Shown piece by piece: positions 15,001-23,126 of a stretch of 64,000 nt of DNA (position 1 is the stretch's first letter; every line of letters begins with the position of its first letter). Both the position numbers and the translations under genes were made by a program. The DNA comes from Tetradesmus obliquus. Lineage: Eukaryota; Chlorophyta; Chlorophyceae; Sphaeropleales; Scenedesmaceae. Below the pieces are notes generated by a model, which did not search any database, had not been told where the DNA came from, and saw nothing but the letters and a program-made list of their open reading frames with translations. Where the stretch lies: the NCBI GenBank assembly GCA_030272155.1, contig CP126195.1, forward strand, positions 2,711,001-2,775,000. The letters run 5' to 3'.

Positions 15001-18000
15001 CCCAATCGTCTAAGGGCCTCACATGCATGTGGGTGAAATGTCCGAGCTGAGCCGGACGAGTAGGTGTTTTTGGAGGCCCAGCCAAATTCCACTGGCGGTG
15101 AACCGACACCCGTGCCAACCTGCGTGAGCAGCCAGGTCGCTCCTATGACATTTAATTTTGTTAATCAACATAGAACAACTAGTTCAAACATTTTTGACAA
15201 GGTGTCGAAGTCCACAATCCATTCGTCCGGCACGGCCGAGTGAGTGCGCCGGGCAAAAAAGCAAGCGCACGGACAATTCGAGGGCCGCTTCGCTTCGCTT
15301 TTCCTTTCATCCCCAATCGTCTAAGGGCCTCACATGCATGTGGGTGAAATGTCCGAGCTGAGCCGGACGAGTAGGTATTTTTGGAGGCCCAGCCAAATTC
15401 CACTGGCGGTGAACCGACACCCGTGCCAACCTGCGTGAGCAGCCAGGTCGCTCCTATGACATTTAATTTTGTTAATCAACATAGAACAACTAGTTCAAAC
15501 ATTTTTGACAAGGTGTCGAAGTCCACAATCCATTCGTCCGGCACGGCCGAGTGAGTGCGCCGGGCAAAAAAGCAAGCGCACGGACAATTCGAGGGCCGCT
15601 TCGCTTCGCTTTTCCTTTCATCCCCAATCGTCTAAGGGCCTCACATGCATGTGGGTGAAATGTCCGAGCTGAGCCGGACGAGTAGGTATTTTTGGAGGCC
15701 CAGCCAAATTCCACTGGCGGTGAACCGACACCCGTGCCAACCTGGGTGAGCAGCCAGGTCGCTCCTATGACATTTAATTTTGTTAATCAACATAGAACAA
15801 CTAGTTCAAACATTTTTGACAAGGTGTTGAAGTCCACAATCCGTTCGTCCGGCACGGCCGAGTGAGTGCGCCGGGCAAAAAAGCAAGCGCACGGACAATT
15901 CGAGGGCCGCTTCGCTTCGCTTTTACTTTCATCCCTAATCGTCTAAGGGCCTCACATGCATGTGGGTGAAATGTCCGAGCTGAGCCGGACGAGTAGGTAT
16001 TTTTGGAGGCCCAGCCAAATTCCACTGGCGGTGAACCGACACCCGTGCCAACCTGCGTGAGCAGCCAGGTCGCTCCTATGACATTTAATTTTGTTAATCA
16101 ACATAGAACAACTAGTTCAAACATTTTTGACAAGGTGTCGAAGTCCACAATCCATTCGTCCGGCACGGCCGAGTGAGTGCGCCGGGCAAAAAAGCAAGCG
16201 CACGGACAATTCGAGGGCCGCTTCGCTTCGCTTTTCCTTTCATCCCCAATCGTCTAAGGGCCTCATATGCATGTGGGTGAAATGTCCGAGCTGAGCCGGA
16301 CGAGTAGGTATTTTTGGAGGCCCAGCCAAATTCCACTGGCGGTGAACCGACACCCGTGCCAACCTGGGTGAGCAGCCAGGTCGCTCTTATGACATTTAAT
16401 TTTGTTAATCAACATTAAACAACTAGTTCAAACATTTTTGACAAGGTGTCGAAGTCCACAATCCATTCGTCCGGCACGGCCGAGTGAGTGCGCCGGGCAA
16501 AAAAGCAAGCGCACGGACAATTCGAGGGCCGCTTCGCTTCGCTTTTCCTTTCATCCCCAATCGTCTAAGGGCCTCATATGCATGTGGGTGAAATGTCCGA
16601 GCTGAGCCGGACGAGTAGGTATTTTTGGAGGCCCAGCCAAATTCCACTGGCGGTGAACCGACACCCGTGCCAACCTGGGTGAGCAGCCAGGTCGCTCTTA
16701 TGACATTTAATTTTGTTAATCAACATAGAACAACTAGTTCAAACATTTTTGACAAGGTGTCGAAGTCCACAATCCATTCGTCCGGCACGGCCGAGTGAGT
16801 GCGCCGGGCAAAAAAGCAAGCGCACGGACAATTCGAGGGCCGCTTCGCTTCGCTTTTCCTTTCATCCCCAATCGTCTAAGGGCCTCATATGCATGTGGGT
16901 GAAATGTCCGAGTTGAGCCGGACGAGTAGGTATTTTTGGAGGCCCAGCCAAATTCCACTGGCGGTGAACCGACACCCGTGCCAACCTGGGTGAGCAGCCA
17001 GGTCGCTCCTATGACATTTAATTTTGTTAATCAACATAGAACAACTAGTTCAAACATTTTTGACAAGGTGTCGAAGTCCACAATCCATTCGTCCGGCACG
17101 GCCGAGTGAGTGCGCCGGGCAAAAAAGCAAGCGCACGGACAATTCGAGGGCCGCTTCGCTTCGCTTTTCCTTTCATCCCCAATCGTCTAAGGGCCTCATA
17201 TGCATGTGGGTGAAATGTCCGAGCTGAGCCGGACGAGTAGGTATTTTTGGAGGCCCAGCCAAATTCCACTGGCGGTGAACCGACACCCGTGCCAACCTGG
17301 GTGAGCAGCCAGGTCGCTCCTATGAAATTAAATTTTGTTAATCAACATAGAACAACTAGTTCAAACATTTTTGACAAGGTGTCGAAGTCCACAATCCATT
17401 CGTCCGGCACGGCCGAGTGAGTGCGCCGGGCAAAAAAGCAAGCGCACGGACAATTCGAGGGCCGCTTCGCTTCGCTTTTCCTTTCATCCCCAATCGTCTA
17501 AGGGCCTCATATGCATGTGGGTGAAATGTCCAAGCTGAGCCGGACGAGTAGGTAATTTTGGAGGCCCAGCCAAATTCCACTGGCGGTGAACCGACACCCG
17601 TGCCAACCTGGGTGAGCAGCCAGGTCGCTCCTATGACATTTAATTTTGTTAATCAACATAGAACAACTAGTTCAAACATTTTTGACAAGGTGTTGAAGTC
17701 CACAATCCGTTCGTCCGGCACGGCCGAGTGAGTGCGCCGGGCAAAAAAGCAAGCGCACGGACAATTCGAGGGCCGCTTCGCTTCGCTTTTACTTTCATCC
17801 CTAATCGTCTAAGGGCCTCACATGCATGTGGGTGAAATGTCCGAGCTGAGCCGGACGAGTAGGTATTTTTGGAGGCCCAGCCAAATTCCACTGGCGGTGA
17901 ACCGACACCCGTGCCAACCTGGGTGAGCAGCCAGGTCGCTCCTATGACATTTAATTTTGTTAATCAACATAGAACAACTAGTTCAAACATTTTTGACAAG

Positions 18001-18114
18001 GTGTCGAAGTCCACAATCCGTTCGTCCGGCACGGCCGAGTGAGTGCGCCGGGCAAAAAAGCAAGCGCACGGACAATTCGAGGGCCGCTTCGCTTCGCTTT
18101 TCCTTTCATCCCCA
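1..18114. repeat. 311-bp satellite DNA array, about 58 tandem units
   Basis: The sequence repeats with a period of 311 bp: the first bases recur at 312 and the phase holds to 18114. One unit, near 2037-2045, carries a 3-bp insertion. Units are nearly identical and differ at a few recurring sites, such as CATATG versus CACATG, TGGGTGAG versus TGCGTGAG, GGTATTTTT versus GGTGTTTTT, and a linked GTTGAAG/CCGTTCG haplotype. Each unit has an AT-rich part (TTTAATTTTGTTAATCAACA) and a GC-rich part with short inverted repeats (GTCCGGC/GCCGGGC and GTCCG/CGGAC). No rRNA, tRNA or snRNA signature was found. Short ORFs of 67 (+) and 74 (-) codons recur only because the unit recurs. Such arrays are typical of centromeric, pericentromeric or subtelomeric DNA; which of these applies cannot be told. 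The array begins outside the window. Confidence 0.97.
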
Positions 18115-18264
18115 TCATAGCTGCATCGCTAAACCGCTGGCTGTCACTGCTGCTGCTGCTGCGATTGCCTGGCGCCTCGCTACTTTGCTGCATTTGCTGG
18201 AAAGACCGTTTCTGAGCTGCCTCCATCTCCTGCAAGCCGTCCTGTGGCGCCTCAGCATCCAGGC

Positions 18265-18266
<2 letters not shown>

Positions 18267-18308
<42 letters not shown>

Positions 18309-18553
18309 CAAGAAAGTTACAAGGGCTGACCTACATAACTGTGCACTTGCTCCACAAAAAGATCCATTGAGAGAGTGAGGCAACCTGTTCCGCACTCACC
18401 CCACAGGTCTCTTGTACCAAGAGACGCTGTCACACGATCATGCAGACAGCCCCGTGCGGGGCAGCCCCGAAAGGCATCCAGGACCTGACCGAGTGCCCAG
18501 ACTCCACTAAAATCACAGTCACGCAATGACGTCCTGTGATGTGTGACAGACCG
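18267..18553 (-). mobile_element. Candidate SINE copy 1, full-length, flanked by target-site duplication
   Basis: On the minus strand the element starts CGGTCTGTCACACATCA at 18553 and ends CCCTTGTAACTTTCTTGCTT at 18306, followed by a 39-nt poly(A) tail (T39 at 18267-18305). The 15-bp sequence AGCATCCAGGCGGTT flanks it at 18254-18268 and 18554-18568, which is the signature of target-primed reverse transcription. Body length is about 248 bp. It contains the palindrome GTCTCTTGGTACAAGAGAC. No coding capacity is seen, so it is non-autonomous. A loose Pol III A-box-like string (TAGTGGAGTCTGG) lies in the 5' part, but no convincing B box was found, so a tRNA origin is unproven. It sits in the reading frame of the Gln-rich gene in the same orientation. 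Confidence 0.85.
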
Positions 18554-18778
18554 AGCATCCAGGCGGTTGCGCCACAGCCGCGGGCGCATGCCTACACCTG
18601 ACACCCACCCCTCTTTGCACTGCCGGCTGCATTGCTCCTGCAGCAGCCTGCATGTTGCCACCTTTGGTGTGAACTGCAGCAGGCTGACAGCAAACCCCAT
18701 CCCCCATACAGTAGGATCTACGCGAATGTCTGCCCAAGCACCCACCAGGTACCATGACGGCGTGCTTTGCGATTGCTG

Positions 18779-18800
18779 CTGTTGCTGTTGCTGTCCCTGG

Positions 18801-18836
<36 letters not shown>

Positions 18837-18893
18837 GGCTGCTGCTGTTCCTGCTGTTGCTGCTGTCGCGGCTGCTGCTGTCGCCATGCTGCT

Positions 18894-18927
<34 letters not shown>

Positions 18928-19025
18928 CCTGCTGTTGCTGCTGTCGTGGCTGCTGCTGTTGCCGTGCTGCTGGCTGTTGCCGATGCTGCTGCTGCTGTCG
19001 CTGCTGCCGCTGCTGTTGTTGCCGC
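18779..19025. repeat. CTG/CAG trinucleotide-rich tract
   Basis: Interrupted CTG triplets on the plus strand (CAG on the minus) with CGG, TTC and GCC interruptions. On the minus strand this encodes the poly-Gln region of the broken gene. The other frames give poly-Ala or poly-Leu/Cys ORFs, which are repeat artefacts. Confidence 0.9.
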
Positions 19026-19769
19026 TGAAAGGCAGGGTGCGGCACTGCTTTTACATCTACCACACAACAGGGCGCCCATTGGAGGGCTGCTGTGTCCATT
19101 GGGACAGCTGTCGTGGCCTTCAAGCTGCCATCCTGCTGCACCTTGTAGCACTTGGTGGCGCCATCTTGCTGCAACTGTTGTGCCCACTGCTGCTGCGTAT
19201 CGGTCTGCCATGCACCTGTGCTGCCCTCCCGCAGAGTGCGCAGCCATGTCGGCGGCAGCACTAAGCCATCTTGCTGCGGCTGTCCAGTTAGCTGCTGCTG
19301 CACCTGCCCCAGTGTGGTGCCTGCGCCGTGGCGCAGCTGGGCAGGTAGGGTGCCGGCTGCTGCCAACATCTGCCCATCTGAGCTGCTACGGGCAGGAGAT
19401 GCAATGCAATCGCCTTTGTTGGGGTAGTGGCTGTGGTTCCTCGTTGTGATGTGTTGCACAATAGTCTGGCAAAGGCCAAGTTGATGGCCGGGTTACGTTG
19501 TGTATGCATGCGTGTGGGTAGCAGAGTATGATGATGTGTGCAGGCATGTGTAGATAAGTCTGTGTGTGTGTTTATGTGTGTCTGTGTTGTTGTCATATCT
19601 TACAGAATGCCACATGTCTCATAGGTGTATGTTCGGTCAACAGCAGGATGTGCTTTGCATGAAGTGGAGAGTCTATGAATAGTCTGGTGGTGATTGTCTG
19701 GGTCGACAATCCCTCACCTATCAATAGGCGTCTTGTGTGTGTGTCGTAATGCTGCCCGTAAAGTGCAGC

Positions 19770-19906
19770 TTTTTTTTTTGAAGCAAGAGAGTTACAAGGG
19801 CTGACCTAAATAACTGTGCACTTGCTCCATAAAAAGATCCATTGAGAGAGTGAGGCAACCTGTTCCGCACTCACCCCACAGGTCTCTTATACTAAGAGAC
19901 GCTGTC
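19770..19906 (-). mobile_element. Candidate SINE copy 2, 5'-truncated, with target-site duplication
   Basis: This is the same 3' sequence as copy 1, in minus orientation: T10 at 19770-19779 is followed by GAAGCAAGAGAGTTACAAGG and runs to 19906, where the family sequence stops within the GACAGCGTCTCTT region. The direct repeat AAAGTGCAGCT flanks it at 19760-19770 and 19907-19917. The 5' truncation plus tail plus target-site duplication supports LINE-type retrotransposition. Its internal palindrome has decayed (TTATACTAAGAG). Confidence 0.85.
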
Positions 19907-19993
19907 AAAGTGCAGCTCGTGAAGGTGTGCAAGTCACCATGCACTATAGCTGACAGTTACACTATGGACAGCCTTTGTTTTGAGGGCCAGTCA

Positions 19994-20234
19994 CGGTCTG
20001 TCACACATCAAAGGACGTCATTGCGTGACTGTGATCTTAGTGGAGTCTGGGCACTCGGTCAGGTCCTGGATGCCTTTCGGGGCTGTCTGCATGGTCGTGT
20101 GACAGTGTCTCTTGGTACAAGAGACCTGTGGGGTGAGTGCGGAACAGGTTGCCTCACTCTCCCAATGGATCTTTTTGTGGAGCAAGTGCATAGTTATTTA
20201 GGTCAGCCCTTGTAACTTTCTTGCTTAAAAAAAA
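19994..20234 (+). mobile_element. Candidate SINE copy 3, near full-length, plus orientation
   Basis: Similarity starts exactly at CGGTCTGTCACACATCA (19994), the same 5' boundary as copy 1, and ends CTTTCTTGCTT at 20226 followed by A8. It lacks the roughly 15-bp segment GGGCTGCCCCGCACG present in copy 1, so it belongs to a different subfamily. No target-site duplication could be recognised. The shared 5' boundary in two independent copies defines the family's true start. Confidence 0.82.
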
Positions 20235-20365
20235 TGCTTCCAGCAATGCGCACCCTTCTAAAAAGGATGCTTATACACACAGACTGCAGCCTCTATACAA
20301 TAGCAACCAAGTGACATGCTACTATGCAACGCACTACGACGTAGCCACCCAGCAATCACCATCAG

Positions 20366-20827
20366 TCACAAACCAGTCACGCCTATCCGAACCTTGATGC
20401 GCCCATCTGCGCCCACCCTATAAAAAGCATCCCATCGCTGGCAGAAATCAACTAGCCTTATCTCCGGCGACTTGCCTCTAAGCCATGCAAACGGTATCCC
20501 AGCCCCGCACGGGGCTGTCTGCATGATCGTGTGACAGCGTCTCTTGGTACAAGAGACCTGTGGGGTGAGTGCGGAACAGGTTGCCTCACTCTCTCAATGG
20601 ATCTTTTTGTGGAGCAAGTGCGCAGTTATGTAGGTCAGCCCTTGTAACTTTCTTGCTTCAAAAAAAAAAAAAACCGGTATCCCACACCCTAACCTTACAT
20701 CTACTTTAACCCTACCCCAATCCTGCTGAATCTGCTGCTGCAGCTCTGCCAGAAACCTGTACGCCACAGCCTTTGCTGTGCACGCGCGGCCGCCCGCCTC
20801 ACCTGCAGCAGACGGCTGGCTGCCCAT
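20366..20827 (-). pseudogene. C-terminal part of an unidentified gene split by SINE copy 4
   Basis: Minus-strand frame from ATG 20827 (MGSQPSAAGEAGG) runs through LAELQQQIQQDWGRVKVDV to CGIP at 20675, where SINE copy 4 interrupts it. Ignoring the insert and one target-site copy, it continues in phase from 20491 as FAWLRGKSPEIRLVDF, then YRVGADGRIKVRI, and stops at 20366-20368. The frame is also open upstream of 20827, so the true start may lie in earlier sequence. The LRGKSPE...LVDF...F-V--DG-IKV layout faintly recalls small helix-turn-helix folds such as LOTUS/OST-HTH. That is only an impression and I do not assign a function. Confidence 0.5.
20502..20673 (+). mobile_element. Candidate SINE copy 4, 5'-truncated, with target-site duplication
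   Basis: Plus-orientation copy beginning at GCCCCGCACGGGGCTGTCTG and ending TTTCTTGCTTC plus A14 (20660-20673). The 10-bp target-site duplication CGGTATCCCA lies at 20492-20501 and 20675-20684. The palindrome GTCTCTTGGTACAAGAGAC is intact. It is inserted antisense into the coding frame described at 20366-20827. Confidence 0.88.
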
Positions 20828-20937
20828 GCTGCTACTACTGCTGCCGTCATCCGCGCCGCCGGTGCTGGGCTGCTAGGCTGCTGGGCTGCTGGGAGTGCGA
20901 GCTGCTGCCTGCGCTGTGGCCGCCAGCACTGTTGTTT

Positions 20938-21075
20938 TCTTGAAGCAAGAAAGTTACAAGGGCTGACCTAACTAACTGCGCACTTGCTCCATAAAAAGAT
21001 CCATTGAGAGGATGAGGCAACCTGTTCAGCACTCACCCCACAGGCCTCTTGTACCAAGCTCTCTTAAGACACGCT
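20938..21075 (-). mobile_element. Candidate SINE copy 5, diverged and 5'-truncated
   Basis: Minus-orientation copy: a short T-rich stretch (GTTTTCTTG) then AAGCAAGAAAGTTACAAGG through CTGTTCAGCACTCACC to ACACGCTGTCAC at about 21075. It carries several substitutions and a rearranged palindrome (CTTGTACCAAGCTCTCTTAAG). No clear target-site duplication was found, so it is probably the oldest copy. Confidence 0.75.
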
Positions 21076-22004
21076 GTCACGCTGCTGCAGCAACCCCTAA
21101 ATGGATTCCAGCAGCAGGAGACGCAGCTGCGTCCACAGCTGCTGCTGCTCTGCTGGCGGCACCCCACACACTTTTTTGGCGCCCACACACTGAGGTCATC
21201 CAGCAGCAGCAGACCAGGCCAGGCCATGCGGCACATGTTGTCAGAGCACCGTGGTGATCACCACATGATGTGGCCACATCACTCAGTGACTAGTTGTGCA
21301 CGTGAAATGCAGGACTAGTTAGTAGCACGGCATGTCATAAGTACAAATTTTGCAACACTGTAACAATGCTTACAACTTGCTTGCACCCTGGCCACACACA
21401 CCCTCTTAGCCTTAACTTACCCAGGAGCTGCAGAGCGGCCTGGGTAGTCACTCACTCACTCTCACTTGCTTGCAACTGATGTTTACAACATGCTTACAAG
21501 TCCAACTTATTTTCAACTTGCGGCAACTTGAAGTTGTAAGTTACAACTTTCAGTTTACAACCTGCTTACAACCGGCTTACACCAAGGCTTTTGGTTGTAA
21601 GTGAGCTTCAAAAATATGTAGCTATCCGGTTCTCAAGACACTTGAACTGGAAGCAGGCCGAGTGACTGACTTCGCGTGTTGCTTTTCAAAGGTGCAAGTT
21701 GTAACAAGGTACTGTCACATTGACCATGGAAACGTAGCAGCGGCGTCAGCTAGCGTGCTGCACAGTATGTCCGAACTTGCCGTGTTTTGTTCAACATTTT
21801 TAGGGCAATCTAGGCACATCGTCTATTACGCGCCCTGCACTGTGGTTTTTTTCGAACATCTGCCACATCGTCTCTAGGGAACTGTAATGAGCACGTGCCG
21901 CATCTAACGGCATTGACACCAGCAATTCCATCGACCGAAAGTGTACACGGTAGCCTCAGCCTCAGCAACGGCAGCAGCAGCAGCAGCAGCAGCAGGAGCA
22001 GCAG

Positions 22005-22036
<32 letters not shown>

Positions 22037-22047
22037 CCAGCAGCACT

Positions 22048-22081
<34 letters not shown>

Positions 22082-22487
22082 CGGGCAGCGGCAACGCAGC
22101 AGCAAGCAATCCTTCAGACAGCTCACGCAATCCTAGGTGTGCAGACAAACATTGTCATGCCAAACATCTGCTGAACATCACGGCATGTGCGTTCATGTAC
22201 ACCCTGTGCTGGCTGCACCCACATGTGAGCCTGACTTGCCCCTTTCCCGGTCACTTGCTGCAAAAGCGAAGCCGGCGCTCCATGCTGTCAATGGAGCATC
22301 ACTGTAGCTGGTGCTGTCAGCTTCAGCAGCAAGGCCTTGCTCTTCACATGTTCACAGGTATAACAATGCTGCAGGAAGCGTTGCCGGATAGTTTGACGAC
22401 AAATAGAAGCTGCTGCTGCTGCTATCGCTGCTGCTTGCTTAACCCTTGACGCTTGCGCTGCTGTTGCTGCTGCTGTAGGTGGGGGTC
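21076..22487. other. Region without recognisable gene; TTACAAC-rich stretch and CAG repeat
   Basis: No credible coding exon was found. 21355-21600 is unusually rich in variants of TTACAACTTGC on both strands (for example GCTTACAACTTGC, GTTTACAACATGC, TTGTAAGTTACAAC, TTTACAACCTGC), like a degenerate short repeat. 21972-22080 is an interrupted CAG tract (GCA/GCAC units) whose ORFs are repeat artefacts. A splice-acceptor-like CTGCTGTAG at 22470-22478 immediately precedes the nucleoside hydrolase start codon, so a 5' UTR intron may begin in this region. Confidence 0.6.
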
Positions 22488-23092
22488 ATGGCCGTGCAGG
22501 CGGTGTGGCTGGACTGTGACCCCGGGCACAATGACGCCATGGCCATACTGCTGGCCGGCTACAGCCCCGCACTACAGCTGCTGGGCGTCAGCACGGTGGC
22601 CAGCAACCAAGTGGTGAGCACTGACGCAGCTGGCAGCACCCAACATGAAACCACAACGCGCACATCGCCTAGCACCGCGGGTGTTCAGCTTCAAAGCTGA
22701 CAAGATGGTTGCGCGCAACGGCGCCACTCTCTGCCTGCCCACCTGCCTTCCTGCCTGCGTGCCTGCTTGCCTTGCTGCCTGGCTAGGTTGAGAAGACCAC
22801 GCGCAACGCACTGGACGTGCTGGACCTCATAGGCCTGACGCACATAGGTGCGGCAGCGCAGCAGCCCAGAGCCATGGGGTTGCCACAGGCTGCGTGAACA
22901 CCAGTAGCAGCGGTAGCGCCAGCAGCAGCACCAGCAGCAGCACCAGCAGCATGCCATGGCGTTAGGCACCTGGCCTCAAGTAGGTCCACAACACCAACCT
23001 TGGCAGCTCATCCCCGCAGTCAGCACAGCAGCAGCAGCAGGACGATGATGCACATCTGCTGTTGTACGCTGTGCTGATGCTGCGCCCCTTGC

Positions 23093-23126
<34 letters not shown>

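Larger units (their letters stand above)
18115..19459 (-). pseudogene. Gln-rich protein gene remnant, broken by a SINE and truncated by the satellite
   Basis: Minus-strand sequence from about 19459 to 18554 reads as one open frame. It has an N-terminal part with repeated QQDG motifs, a poly-Gln region (about 19025-18779 on the complement), and a non-repetitive C-terminal part containing WYLVGAWADIRVDP and MRPRLWRNRLDA. The frame then enters a SINE (18267-18553). Ignoring the insert, it continues in phase through 18253-18115 (EAPQDGLQEMEAAQKRS, then a Ser run and SDSQRFSDAAMM). It meets the satellite at 18114/18115 with no stop codon of its own. The start is unclear: an AG acceptor followed by ATG lies near 19365, and more 5' exons are possible. 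I do not recognise the family. I call it a pseudogene because both its middle and its 3' end are disrupted. Confidence 0.55.

Noticed and set aside
1..18114. CRISPR array or 5S rDNA array as explanation of the tandem repeat
   Set aside because: There are no unique spacers between short repeats, and the unit lacks 5S rRNA sequence and internal promoter boxes.
18519..19449. Long poly-Ala, poly-Leu and poly-Cys ORFs
   Set aside because: They are the other reading frames of a CTG/CAG repeat; only the Gln frame has non-repetitive coding sequence on both sides.
21810..22449. Overlapping ORFs of 77-184 codons
   Set aside because: They consist mainly of a triplet repeat and lack any conserved segment.
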